64,000 nt of DNA from Craspedostauros australis (GCA_026770025.1 JAMXDE010000015.1:1612001-1676000); one strand, 5' to 3'. Positions 11,056 to 22,180 are shown, counted from the stretch's first letter. Numbers and translations are program-made. The notes: a model not told the origin generated them from the letters alone.

Positions 11056-13480
11056 ATCATACCTGCACTTGTCGCCACAGCCTGGTAGGATGCTCGCAGG
11101 AGCCTCCACCATGCGTTGCTTCATGACCGACTTGATAGGCTTGTCGAGCGCCGCCCCTTTTCGACTGGTGTGCGTTGTGAACGAGTCTGCATTTTTGTCG
11201 TCAAGCGCCAGCAGTCGAAATGACGATCCTTCCACCACTTCGAGTCCTTTGATCTCGACATCCGGAAATTTGTCTGCCACCATCAACATCGATTCGATCT
11301 GGAGCACCACGTACTTCCCGGTCTCCTTGTCATACTGCACCTGATGCACCTTGGCTTGCTCAGTCAGAGTGAACCAGTTTGCGCTGGTGGCTCCCACTTC
11401 CCATGTGCACCTCGCTGCCAGGGTGTGTACGATCGCCTCTGCCCTCACCAGATGCTCTGGGAGCATGTATGCGTCGGCGATGTCGGTATTCCCATTCCAG
11501 GGCACCTCCTGCTTGTCAACGTGGATAAACACTGGCCTCTTTGTGATCAGATGCACCTGATTGGCAAGGTTCAGTCTCAGTGGTTCCTTGGATCCGTTGT
11601 GTCCAGCTCATCAAGGTCTTCGACCCCTCTGATTCGCATTTCCACCATCCTTCCCATTACCACTTTGTGTTTCTGTAGCATCTTCTTCATGGCTGCCACT
11701 CCATCTGGGCCCAACGTCATTGCCATTGGATGGGGGATGAATCTGTTGCAGAGTTCTCCTGGCCCAATCTTGGAGATGTCATTGAACATCTCACAGAGGA
11801 TTTTGGCGATTCTCACATGGAAGCAGCTGTCAGCTTCAAGCCTGAGAGCTTGCCAAGGTTGCACCTTGAAACTCCTCCCCATAGCTTTATGTGCATCTTG
11901 CCATTCCTGGCTGATCATGCCGTCCGCCCTGACTCTTCCCTCAACTTCGCCTTCAACTCCTGCAGCCTTCAGATGCTTGTTGATGATGGCGCATATAGCA
12001 GGCCCATTGGAAAAGTTCCCCATGTAGGTGAGCATTCCAATTTGCTTTGTGTACTCCGCTTCATCCAGCAGTCTCTTGTACAGAGTCTGTCCAGTCGACT
12101 GGTAGAAGAAACTCAGCTGCGATCCTGACTTTGACATGATGTCCTTTGGATCACATGTCATAGCAATACGCACTTGTGCCGCCACTGTTCGACCATTCAA
12201 TGTTGCCTTCATCCTGCTCACATACACCATCAGCTCCTTCTCAGTTGTTGGAAATTGGTTGGCTTTGCCGATCACCTCGGTGGTGTCTTGCACCTTCCAC
12301 ACCATGAGAAAGATTGTGTCGTCGTGATCCTTGAGCACCCCTAGCCATTTTTAAGTGGCTTCAGATACCTCTTCACTGGATTGCCGCCTGATTTGACCAG
12401 TACTGTCATGTCAAATCTCTTCACTACGATGCCTTTCTTCAGCGTATGCGTGGTCTTGCTCTCCACGGATGCATCACTATCACTGTCTTCATCCGTTTTT
12501 GCACTGCTTGTTCTCCCTTCACTCTTGCATGACTCCTCATCTTTGTCGGACTCCTCACTCTCACTACTTGTGTTGTGCTCCATCGCCTTTGCCAAACGCT
12601 GTCCCTCCACCTCTATCGCGGTTGGTGTGCTGATCATGAATTTGATTTTCTTCTGCTTGAGGTTTCTTGGTTGGACGATGTCGCTATCTCTCGTCTTTCC
12701 CTTCTTTCCGCTCCCTTCTGCGGTTGTGCTCATCATGCTGCTTTCGGTTTCCCCCATTACTGCATCTTTGCCTTGGGGAACGAATGTGATGTCTGGGTAC
12801 CGCGACCCCAACACATTCACAGCTGCTCTCCGCGCAATGGTGATCTCAGTCTTCCTCAGGAGCCCTCCTGAATTGGGAATCATCATGTCTTTCAGCACCA
12901 TGTTTGGATCTGTCATGCTCAAGTCAGCAGCAAGTTGTTGGATCTGCTGTCGTCATTCGTCTGTTTTGGGCACTTGCGCTACACCGAATTTTTTTCTTCC
13001 ATCGATGACCATGCTGATGAACACCTGCACTCCCTGCACCGGGATGGTGTGTCCTGTTTTTGCAGTTGCCTTCCCGGTCCACCCTTATTGTTGATTCATC
13101 ATCCTTTTCACCAGGATATGGATTGACCTGCCTTCCTCTGCCATCACTTCACAGTAGGAGAATGAAACAGCTACCTTGTGGATTTCTCCTGGCAGAGATT
13201 TCCACACACTTGTCGTTGTCTTACGTGCAATGGAGACTCCTGCCTCGTTTTCTCCTTCCACAAGTGTCAGCATCTTATCCCGTTTCTTGCTCCCAGCCTT
13301 CCTTGGCATGGTCTTGACAGCCCTTGTTTGTGACTGTTCTCCTCCACGTATGCTGTTGGCAGTCTCCTTATGATTTACCATAGCTTTGCCTGCCATTGTC
13401 GCTGCTGTTGGCCTCACTTCTGTATCTTTTCTACAGTTGACACCCGTTGACGTCGGTGCTGTTTCGGTGTTTGCATTCAT
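11056..13480 (-). pseudogene. ORF1/gag-like protein of the non-LTR element
   Basis: Four frames form one reading order. MNANTETAP... (13,480-13,085) ends in TAA but continues in the same frame (GWTGKATAKTGHTIPVQG) to a TGA near 12,955 and on into SMTDPNMVLKDMM (12,922-12,341). A one-base shift in an A-run near 12,350 leads to VLKDHDDTIFLMVW (12,338-11,577). A second shift near 11,580 leads to VHLITKRPVFIHVDK (11,556 to about 11,060). The middle contains an acidic Ser-rich segment (EHNTSSESEESDKDEES). I do not recognise a specific fold. The assignment to ORF1 rests on its position 5' of the pol remnants. Confidence 0.45.
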
Positions 13481-14549
13481 TTTGTAGAATACTATCTTTA
13501 CATGTTTCTACTGTGTTTGTTTTCCTGGTCCCTGGTGTTATGCTCCATAACACAATACTGTATTATTATATGATACTATATGATATAATATTATGCTGTG
13601 TCATATTCGCAAGTGTTGCTATTGCCGTGAACGTGGAAGTGGATGTGTAGGGATGCCACCACCAACACCGTGCTGTTTGACATCCCACGCACAAAGGAGG
13701 TAACGCACACCAGAGCCAAACCATCAACAACGCAAGGAATGAACGTGACACCGAACCTTTCACAACATCGCCATCGAGGCCGCTGGATACCATCTCAGTC
13801 TGGCATCGACCGTCGATGACGTCACCATTTTCGTCCACGGTGAGGACAAGCCAGCCATGTATTTGTGTCGTAGAAGCTAGCTAAATATATCTAACCCTAA
13901 TGGACAACACGAAAAATTGATATCTAAAAATATCACGTTTCAGTATCTCAAATCCGCAGAATAATACTCGACTTCGCTGAATGGGGCCGTATTGCCGCAG
14001 CGCCAAGAAGAATTGTTATTCTATGCGTCGCTGCTGTCAAATCAATACAATTACCCTAAACTCAATCCACAATATGGCGTCCAGATGGTCAGCACATCGT
14101 TGTTCTTCGTCTTTGATCCACAACAACTCTGGAGACGATAATGCACCATGGAACTGATCGTCATACCTATCTCATGAGGGTAACAATGCTGACAATCCTC
14201 GCGCTCCAAGTCTGCCTGCGCCGCTGACCACCAAGCGCGCCTTGTGGATGCAACACCATCGTTGACGGTTGGATTTGACGGTGGAATGTTGATTCTGCGG
14301 AAGTCAACCGATCCATCACAAGATCTAACCTGATCAGCCTCCGATGTGCAAATAATACAAATGTGGGCATGTACGATAAAAACAGATGTATTACATGATC
14401 TCCTGCTGTACTCTCCTTCTTGTGTTCAGTGCGGTACATCATTCTGTTGTCGCAGAGCCACTCCGCAGTTTTGTGGCGCTCCAGAAACGATTCCGTGGGG
14501 AATGTGTATCAACAGGCACAAAGCAGTCCAGAATTCGCGAGCGCAGTAT
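13481..14549. other. AT-rich intergenic DNA
   Basis: AT-rich DNA with runs of TATTATATGATACTATATG near 13,560-13,590. No coding frame shows protein-like features. It lies between the 5' end of the non-LTR remnant and the left inverted repeat at 14,550. Confidence 0.4.
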
Positions 14550-14682
14550 GACCCGGGTTCAACAGGATCGATGGATATTCCCCGATGATTCCAAATTGCT
14601 GCCTCTTAAACTTCACACATCGATAGCCCTATATGTGAGGACCCTACACAACCCTCAAGACTCCCCCCTATCTCCTTTAGTT
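14550..14682 (+). repeat. left 133-bp inverted repeat
   Basis: Perfect reverse complement of 19,140-19,272 by direct reading. Beyond the inner edge the similarity drops to short matches (AAGTTAT). Confidence 0.85.
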
Positions 14683-15572
14683 TATAAGTTATAAGAGGTT
14701 ACAGTTGGGTCATCGCGCCGGCCGGCCAAAAGATTTTCTCGCGATGCTCCGTGGTAAGATATTTAGCGTCTTCTGCGACACCGTTGAGATCGGCGGCAAA
14801 CATGGTGTTTAGATCCCAAACACGTTCAAACCATGGCAGGATCGGTGTTTGGACGTCCCGTCCATGGTGTGCTCGACGTCCCCCCTATGCTGTGTTCGAC
14901 GTCGCACCCATGGTGTGTTGGATGTCTGGTGATGTTCTCCGGACATTCTCCACAAGACTCCTTCCCGCGGCTCGTACGAAAGCAAGACGACCGATCCTGT
15001 TCTTCGTAGCATGTCATGACATTTCTTTTCTGTTCTTCGTGCAAAATTGTCTTGCTTTTCTTTCGAAGAAGCTCCTTCCGGTTCTTTTCGTTTCTTTCGG
15101 CATCCAAAATGGTTTGGTTCGATTCAGTCGTCGGCGTCAGCCGACCATTGCCATCCGTTGTTCGGACGTTACCCTGTGCTACAGGTTTTGCTGGCGTCAT
15201 CTTCTGTTGTATCGTTCGTTAAGTAGAATTGTGTCATTCTGCGTCACATGATGTCGTCGCACCGGCTTCTTCTCCAGAGTGGGAGAATTGTGTGGGGACG
15301 GGCAGACATATTCGATGGTGGTTTTGTTTGATTCATCATGGTGGCTTGCTCCTGTTGGCAGTCACCAAGTACCCTACTCCTGTGTGTGTGTGTGTGTGTG
15401 TGTGTGTGCTCTCCTCTGCGCACCGCACACAATCACCCCCTTCCTTTCGTCTCCTTCGCGCAAAAGCAGAATGCCAAAGGCACATGCCCTCTTGCGTTTC
15501 CATACAGCTCCGTGAGAGACGGGGGAGACAACACCGAGGTGCGGGTCGCTGTGGAGGGGGTGGCAAGAGACG
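14683..15572. other. non-coding segment with simple repeats
   Basis: Contains a degenerate tandem repeat (about 14,850-14,925; units with CCATGGTGTG and TCGACGTC, period about 26 bp) and a (TG)14 microsatellite at 15,381-15,408. Frames across it are low-complexity and overlapping. No gene is supported. Confidence 0.45.
15381..15408. repeat. (TG)14 microsatellite
   Basis: Uninterrupted 28-bp TG dinucleotide run. It translates into Cys-Val or Thr-His runs in overlapping frames, which are artefacts. Confidence 0.95.
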
Positions 15573-16565
15573 TCAGTTTGTCGTGGGCGATTCATCCTGT
15601 CGTTTACCGCTGCAGTTCATCGGGCAGCCTCTTGCAGTTGGTCTTTTGCAGACGTCTGCACGTCCCCCTTCAGACGAGAAATGATTCGCTAGTTGACCGG
15701 CCTTCGGCATCACAATACCATCTCTATATCGACATATCGTAGGTGCGGGACAGGCCAAATCGGGAGGCCATGGACATGCCAGCACCTCGAGTCCGTGCAC
15801 AGCATTGCCGTCAGAGGAACTTGGAGGATTATCGGATCCGAACTGGGGGTGAGTAGCAGGTGGCGTGAGATGCATCTGCAGTTGCATGTGCGAATGCTGC
15901 TGCAGTTGCGTGTCCACATATGGTTGAGCAAGTGAAGTATGTGGCTCTGCTCAGAGTGGGGATGGCGATAGTGGAGACCCACTGTATGCCAATTGCTGCC
16001 AATACGTTTGTCCAGCCACATATTGTGGTGCAGGTGGTGAAGAGTATGCGGTGTGATAATGTTGATCATGTGCTCTGCCACTGTACGCATACGTGCTCTG
16101 GGGTGGTGATGTCACAGGGTGCGAAGATCGTGGTGGCATTCCATACAGGTACGGCGGCGCCTGCGTGTGTGGCACCCCGTGCCATGGTGGAGGCAGGTAC
16201 TGTGGTGGCATCCGATGCTCTGGTGACGGCAGAGGAGGCATTGCAGGAGGGGAGAAGTACGGTTGAGAATCACGCAGGACAGATGCCCCAAAACTGGAGG
16301 CCTGTCTGTGGGGGGATGGTGTGTTGGTCTGGTACCCCGAGTGATGCTCAAAGGTACCATCGTGAGCACGATGTCGTTTGTGTGGCGGAGACCTTCTGCC
16401 ATAGTACGGTGCTCCTCCAAGTGCACGATTCATGGTGCGAAGGGGACGATTCCAGGTAGTTCGGTCTGTATGTGTGAAAGTAGATGGCTGTGCTGGTGGT
16501 GGTGGTGTGTGCTTGTGATTGTCTGTTGTTGCTGCTGGTGTTGCTGTTGGTGATGAATCATGCAT
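15573..16565 (-). pseudogene. Pro/His/Tyr-rich ORF with one in-frame stop
   Basis: A 204-codon frame (16,565-15,951) rich in Pro, His, Tyr and Ser (HHSGYQ, PPQYLPPPW, YSSPPAPQY) ends in TGA at 15,951. The same frame continues for about 125 codons with similar composition (QLQQHSHMQLQMHLTPPATHP) into a Cys-containing tail (ACPWPPDLACPAPTIC) and a stop at 15,573. Unchanged composition across the stop suggests one gene with a nonsense mutation, or readthrough. In style it resembles the Pro/His-rich ORF at 3,630-4,457, but I cannot align them. It lies inside the 133-bp inverted-repeat segment. Function unknown. Confidence 0.35.
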
Positions 16566-17605
16566 GGATCATCTCTAGCATCGTCCCAAACGAAAGCACT
16601 CCAGATCACCAAGTATCCCACGCTTCCCGTGGAAGCTAGTGTTGTACTTGACCTCTCACCAACATCGTGACTGGGTATCTGTCAACGTGGAAGCTCATGA
16701 CCAGAGAATCTGCCATGTTCGATGTGCCTGTTTGTCAGGGGGAAAAATCGATTGGTTGGGATAGCCAGCCCTGATCCGAGATTGGATGGATGCGAGCAGT
16801 TACTCGTAACGGCAGACAAGGCCCTTAGCCAATCGTATCGCTTGAAATACGTCAAGGTGAGGGGGAATTCCTAAATTCGAAGACAAAGTATCCAGTTGAA
16901 CCGAAGACATATGCACCCAAATTTTGTCTCCAGAATGTCTCAGTGATATCAATTGGGGGCCACTGCAACCCGCCAATTCGCTGCTCCGTGGGCGAAAGCC
17001 TCGTGGAACAACACCACACAAACAGCCCAGCCGATGTCGCTCGTGTGCATGTCGGAAGGAGACGAAGGTGCAGCTCTCCAATGGTGTCGCACACGAGGGT
17101 GACAACGAGAGAGCCAGAGACAACGAACAGCTTCTACACTCATCCTTGAGTGAGGCATCAGTCTGGTACATCAGCACTTGTCATCTCTCGACACCAGTGG
17201 GAAGCAAAGTCAACATCTACAACACGAATGACACAACCAACTCCGTGTCAGCACGCCCTCAACTGTAGGTTCGTGCAGCGGCTACGGCGACCGTTTCCAT
17301 CAGAGATGGAAAGAATGTCATCATCTCTGCGATTCAACGGGACCTCCTCTCACAGACCCAGACTTTCCACGCAGATCAGCACGAAGATGCATCCTGCAAC
17401 CCACCCTGGAGAGGTTTCCTGATGACACACCATATGACGAAACAGAGAGAGGCGAACGGAGGCAAGGTACATCGCCATTGCGAGCTGCGAAAACCAGTCC
17501 CTCGATTTCCCCCTAACACGCGAGTGAAGCAAAGCCCGAAGTTGACGAGAACGCGCTAAGAGGATGATAGGAACCATGTGGCAACCGTCATCCTCATCTC
17601 CACTT

Positions 17606-17627
17606 TCTCTCTCTCTCTCTCTCTCTC
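17606..17627. repeat. (TC)n microsatellite
   Basis: About 22 bp of uninterrupted TC dinucleotides. Confidence 0.85.
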
Positions 17628-18799
17628 ACGCAATTCGCACTTCAGGAGCCGCTTTCCATCCTTCCAGCTCCCTTTTCGTGCTGGCGTCGAAACTTCCCCT
17701 TGGCTTGGTATCTATCAGAAATCCGCATGTATCACCTCTTTGCAACATGCACACAGGGACGTGTGTGTACGACATGGTCGAATTCGGAATGCTACTCTGC
17801 GTGCCTGGACAAGCAAGTCGTGGCCCATGCCAGTTTGATCGGCGTCCTACAAGCGCGTCTACATAGACAAGTACTCTACGACCCCGAAAGTTCTACCAAC
17901 TCGCGTGATGGACATGGTGCCACATGGTACCATATGTCGGGAACAACGCCGACGAACCTCCATCGGACGCCTCAGAGGAGAAAGGAGAGGGCAACATTGA
18001 CAACCTGTTGGGAAAATGACTTCAAGCAAGAAAATAAGCGTCAAGCGGATCGGAACAGCAAAGGCATTTCCTACGATACGTACCTATTACAATTATTTAG
18101 TGTACCACAATACCAGGTAGATGCAACCAAGCCATTGTTACAGTAACAACATACAGATCTGGAATAATGTGCTGCAGTCTTCCACCAATCCTTCATGGAC
18201 ACATTCTGGGCGCATTGGTGTGCAGTGTCGTTGGTTGAATCAAAGGTGTGTTGTCCCCGTTTGCGGCAACCACACTGCGAACTGAAATGCTGCGCCACGG
18301 AAACGAACGGAAATGGAAACGATGCCGTCGTCTCGTTTGGCACTCCTATGCATCAGATATAACGTCTGGCCGCGGACCATACGAATATAGGCTGATAATC
18401 CATGAAAAATGATTGGTGCAAAGGGTTCCACGTCAGTGTCGCGATGATGTTTCCGTCGTCACAAGGCATGGGTACAGCGAATTGAAATGAAGGAAAATAA
18501 CGTTAACGTTAAATATTGCAAGAAACGATAGATATTTTTGTCAATGCAGTGTCAAATATGGTTGTAAGGCGTTAAATTCAAATCATCCAAAACACACAAG
18601 CTTCCAACAGCGGCAAGCAGCGAGTGCGTAGCAGCTTGGACGACCCAGAAGTCATCGTTAATTCTAATGATGCATGCTTTAATCTCCCCAATGATATAGC
18701 TAGAACGAATACGGGTACAATAGATATGAGAAACCCATTGTGAATAGCTAAGAACATGCTAGAATCATATGGACTAACGAGGTTAGACCCTCATGGACT

Positions 18800-18861
18800 G
18801 TTGGGGTTAGGGTTCTGGTTAGGGTTAGTACTGGGGTTAGGTTAAGGTTAAGGTTAGGGGG
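18800..18861 (+). repeat. degenerate telomere-like GGGTTA tract
   Basis: Variants of GGGTTA/GGTTA recur about seven times (GGGGTTAGGGTTCTGG, GGGTTAGTACTGG, GGGTTAGGTTAAGGTTAAGG). TTAGGG is the telomere unit reported for diatoms. The tract is short and mutated, so it is an interstitial copy rather than a chromosome end. Confidence 0.7.
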
Positions 18862-19139
18862 CTTGGGGTTCGGGATGCCACCACCAGGCAACATCAAATG
18901 AGCAGCGCACCGCTGTTCCGAAAGCCGAGCAAGTCGTGGAAACCATGGGCGCCAATTCTGCAACGGACAATGACATGTCGTGTTGGACTAGCTTCCCACT
19001 TTTTCAAACACTGATTGTCGAACGGGAACCCCAATCTTTCCCGAAATCCACGCTCAAAAGTATCAAAACAGTGACGTCTGTACGTCGCCTCCAAATTAGT
19101 TGTAGCCTTACCTCAAAACTAAAATTAAAATAACTTCTG

Positions 19140-19272
19140 AACTAAAGGAGATAGGGGGGAGTCTTGAGGGTTGTGTAGGGTCCTCACATATAGGGCTATC
19201 GATGTGTGAAGTTTAAGAGGCAGCAATTTGGAATCATCGGGGAATATCCATCGATCCTGTTGAACCCGGGTC
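19140..19272 (-). repeat. right 133-bp inverted repeat
   Basis: Perfect reverse complement of 14,550-14,682. Followed by GTAT, which also precedes the left copy. Confidence 0.85.
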
Positions 19273-19276
19273 GTAT

Positions 19277-20378
19277 CTGATTTGGTTTTGTTCCACGCAT
19301 GTTTCTACCAAAACACCACATCTCACGTCTGTCTGTCCACCGACATCTGAAAAAGTACAGAGCGATTCTCTGGGTGCGACATGGAAAAGAACCAGGAAAA
19401 GGAATGAAACGTGATCAAGAAAAGAGCAAAATGAACTCACAAACTTCCACAACAACAACGAGACACCGAAATCCTGTCTGAGAGGCGCAACGCGCGGCGA
19501 CTCGGCAACTCAGCAACTCGAGAAGAGCACAGCAGAGCACAGCAGCGTACATCAGGAATGTGCCGTAGTCGCCAGCTGACTTTATTTTGCAGAACGGGAC
19601 CCTTATCCTCCTGCACCTATCTTGTCACAGAGGCTCGTGCCCCTTGTATGAAATGAGAGACCACACGTGGAACGCGCGAGATCATGGTGCAACGAACCCG
19701 GCAGTGATCACAGTTCCCGCGCTCACGAAGTACTACCAGCATCAGCATCAGCAAAAGTAGCATCTCACTATACCTGGTGGAATATGCTGATAGCTCTGCA
19801 CCTTCATCCCATCCTAATGTCGTATGGCACAGCGCAGTGCACGTACGTACCATCGCATGCTGGTGCAGTTTTGCTCCTCCACACCTGTTCCGAGTCCATT
19901 CCGAGAAACTGCGTGCAATCAATTGGGCCAAAAACAACCGAAATGTGTGCCCGTTCGCACGACTGTAGACACGTCTGAGTTCAGCTTCAAGCGTCTTGCT
20001 GTGAGCCCGTCTGCGAGAGGAAAAAAGAACATTTTCGCCGCTCGCCAACATCAAATTTGGTGTCAGTGATGAGTCGCATCCATGTCGCATCCCAAAAACT
20101 GAATCTAATGCACGATACAACACGACAGAATAGGTACCTTCATGACCTCCTAAACCATCCAATATACGTTTTAAGAATGTAGTTCCTCTACATACATCTA
20201 AAGGAAGTATATGTTAAGGCCTCTTAAAGTTTATATCAGGATCGCAGATGCGACGCCAACTTGGGCGTAACCTTTTCGCTCACCGGGGTCTTATGTTGGG
20301 CTACAGTCGTGTTTCGTTGCAGACACTGTGACACTAAATTGATGGGTCTGCATGTGTGTCTGTTGGTGCGATTGGAGA
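19277..20378. other. no gene recognised
   Basis: A 181-codon minus-strand frame (19,617-20,162) spans the middle but shows no domain, and overlapping frames on the other strand are of similar quality. The last 220 bp are AT-rich and include a small hairpin, ATGTAG-TTCCT-CTACAT (about 20,178-20,194). They probably contain the 3' flank of the KOW gene. Confidence 0.4.
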
Positions 20379-20798
20379 CTACTTCATCGCCCCGTCATGC
20401 TTGATCGGCAAATCACTCTTGTCAACGGTGCGATACTCCGCGTCATCAAGAGCATGGAGTTTTTCGCCTTCTGTCGTCAACTTTTGGAGGAACAAGCTGT
20501 TGATGTGGGGAATGTCATGATCAGAAAACACGTTGCACTCGCAAAGCGCACGAGCTAGTTTGTCCATCATTTTATCAATGTCTGGATGCTGTTGCAACAC
20601 AGCTTCGGCAAGATTCGCGGGTGCCTTGCGGCGCTTCACGTTGTCCTTGTTCAGCCTGGTCTCCTTCAGTGATCCATCATCCATCTTGACGATCACAGGA
20701 CGCTGACACTTTGTCGGCTTCTTGTCCACATTCACCCAGCCAATGTGACCCTTGTACTTTCCTCCAGTGATGGCGATGAGCTTTCCCTTCGTGCCCAT
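20379..20798 (-). CDS. small KOW-motif protein
   Basis: A 139-residue ORF. Residues 3-27 (GTKGKLIAITGGKYKGHIGWVNV) fit the KOW signature: a small beta unit with an alternating hydrophobic pattern, an invariant Gly in G-G-K-Y-K-G, and a following strand, as in NusG/Spt5 and some ribosomal proteins. A second beta segment (RPVIVKMDDGSLKETRL, 33-49) completes an SH3-like barrel. The rest is helical (about 60-139) and unassigned. The start is preceded by CAA/CAG-rich DNA, which is also seen before the divergent transposase start. The two genes face away from each other across about 550 bp, which suggests a shared bidirectional promoter and perhaps one mobile element. Nucleic-acid or ribosome binding is inferred from the motif only. 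Confidence 0.6.
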   Translation of the reverse strand: MGTKGKLIAITGGKYKGHIGWVNVDKKPTKCQRPVIVKMDDGSLKETRLNKDNVKRRKAPANLAEAVLQQHPDIDKMMDKLARALCECNVFSDHDIPHINSLFLQKLTTEGEKLHALDDAEYRTVDKSDLPIKHDGAMK

Positions 20799-21350
20799 GG
20801 TGATGCTGCAATTGATGCTGCTGTTGTTGTTGTGGTGTTGGTGTTGGTGTTGTGATCTGATGAGTGATGTTGTGGGCTTGTCGTTGGATGTGTTGGTTGA
20901 TCAATCAGCGAACATCGGAAACGCCAGTACCAGCGCTCGCTGTGTTCTCCTTTCTGCCGTGGTGCTTCACGACAACGCAACACGAAACTGTTTCGTCATT
21001 TTCGCGTGTCTGGGTCCAGTCGCCAAATCACGACCATCATTCACATCGACAAACAAAGCACTCTCATTTTGCGTGAAAATACTTCTTGGTTCTGAGCACA
21101 TGCCATCACTATTCGCTAACTGGGCCTCGATCCATGACTGTTGTGTCGCCAAGTCGTTGTGCCGTGTTTGGTGAAGTGCTTGTTGCTGCAGGATTGGTCT
21201 CTTCGCGGACGAGATCGTCCCTTCTTGTGACAGACACGTTGCATGAAGAAACAACAACTGCATCATCAATCACAACATCAGCATCAGCATCTCATCATCA
21301 ATCACAACAGCAACAGCAACAGCAACAGCAACAACAACATCAGCCATACC
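20799..21350. promoter_or_regulatory. divergent intergenic region, candidate shared promoter
   Basis: Separates the minus-strand KOW gene from the plus-strand transposase. Both ends carry CAA/CAG/CAT repeats on the sense strand of the adjoining gene (about 20,815-20,880 and 21,247-21,345), like low-complexity 5' leaders. No TATA box could be assigned confidently. Confidence 0.35.
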
Positions 21351-22151
21351 ATGTTCCTGCGTCCTCATGATGTGCTGATGACAGGCCTCCAGTTGGTTGG
21401 GGTTCACCCATCAGCTCGGCAATCGAACGACACTGTTGCTGCGCTTTTTCGTCAGCACTACGGTTCCAGTCCTCTTGACATCGCCGAGATCTGGTTTGAT
21501 CTGTGTCACACAGAGATTCCTGAGGCCAACCTCAACACAAAAGATAAAACGATGAAGGGCTTTACATTCTTCATGATTGCGCACTACTTTCTGTGGCTTT
21601 ATCCCAAAAACTCCGGCGTCATTGCGTCTCGGTTCTGTGTGTGTGAGCGATACGCACGAGGAGAACACATCTGGCGATGGGTGAAAAAAATTGCCGCGCT
21701 TCGGACGAAAAAGATCGTGTGGGATTCGTCTCTGGACCACCCCGACTCCTCTGTTTTCGCCATCACGGTTGATGGCACTGATTTCCGCACTTGGGAAAAA
21801 AAGCACCCGACTCTGCCAATTGATCGCGCGCAGTACTCACACAAGTTTAACCACGGCGCGGTCAAGTACGAGATCGCGCTTTCTGTCTTCTCTTCCAAAT
21901 GCGTGTGGATCAGTGGGCCATTTCCTGGGACACCCGGCAAAATGGGTCGAATTAGTCTATCTTGGAGGCTACTGACCCAGCCAATCAAAACTCGTTGTTT
22001 TTGCGATGACAAAAGATCCCGCAAGAGGAATGTTCTCGAATCAAATTTTCGTTCTCAGGAACTCTTTGAAGGTCATAGCTTCCAGTTTTATTTATGGGTA
22101 TTTCATGGAGAAACTCCGAAAATGACTCTACAATACTGTGTCTTGATTTAA
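21351..22151 (+). pseudogene. PIF/Harbinger transposase, N-terminal part
   Basis: The frame from the Met at 21,351 (MFLRPHDVLMTGLQLVG) matches diatom PIF/Harbinger (DDE_Tnp_4) transposases: a helical N-terminus, the first catalytic Asp in ITVDGTDFRTWEKKHP, and 'YSHKFNHGAVKYEIALSVFS ... VWISGPFPGTPG'. After GTPG (about 21,939) it changes to unrelated residues and stops at 22,151. The second Asp and the Glu helix are missing here but occur in a separate fragment at 23,620-23,960. The frame is open from 21,243, but the first 36 codons are His/Gln/Asn/Ser repeat and look like a 5' leader, so I prefer 21,351. It recognises DNA ends and cuts them when intact; this copy is broken. Confidence 0.7.
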
Positions 22152-22180
22152 TCCCGACCAGTCGTGCGAAAACCGAACCC

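Larger units (their letters stand above)
8977..13480 (-). mobile_element. decayed non-LTR retrotransposon, RT core missing
   Basis: Consecutive minus-strand frames read as one broken element: an ORF1-like protein (13,480 to about 11,060), a post-RT connector (about 11,055-10,587), an RNase H domain (about 10,548-9,770) and a zinc-knuckle C-terminal domain (9,702-8,977). The pieces are separated by in-frame stops (for example 13,085, about 12,955 and 10,980) and single-base frameshifts (about 12,350 and 11,580). No RT fingers/palm block with an xxDD motif lies between ORF1 and the connector, so this copy is internally deleted. Both ends of the element are undefined. Confidence 0.65.
16566..19139. 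other. gene-poor stretch with simple repeats
   Basis: No frame longer than about 150 codons and none with recognisable motifs. It contains a (TC)n run at 17,606-17,627, AT-rich DNA around 18,490-18,600 and a telomere-like tract at 18,800-18,861. Confidence 0.4.
14550..19272. mobile_element. candidate DNA transposon with 133-bp inverted repeats
   Basis: The sequence 14,550-14,682 (starting GACCCGGGTTCAACAGG) is the exact reverse complement of 19,140-19,272. The tetranucleotide GTAT directly flanks both outer edges (14,546-14,549 and 19,273-19,276), as a 4-bp target duplication would. Inside lie a broken Pro/His-rich ORF (15,573-16,565), microsatellites and a telomere-like tract, and no recognisable transposase. 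It may be a non-autonomous element or two inverted copies of a shorter repeat; a 4-bp match alone could be chance. Confidence 0.45.

Noticed and set aside
14546-14700. Small RNA gene (snRNA-like or tRNA-like, because of GGGTTCAAC)
   Set aside because: The GGTTC resemblance to a tRNA T-arm is not supported by any cloverleaf, and the unit is better explained as a terminal inverted repeat.
18800-18861. True chromosome end
   Set aside because: Tract is short, degenerate and flanked by kilobases of ordinary sequence on both sides.
19617-20162. 181-codon minus-strand ORF
   Set aside because: No domain, odd composition, and plus-strand frames overlap it with equal quality. Length alone is not enough in GC-balanced DNA.
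21243-21350. Upstream start of the Harbinger transposase (MKKQQLHH...)
   Set aside because: Codes only for His/Gln/Asn/Ser repeats. The divergent KOW gene has a similar CAA-rich stretch as an untranslated leader, and homology begins at MFLRPHD.
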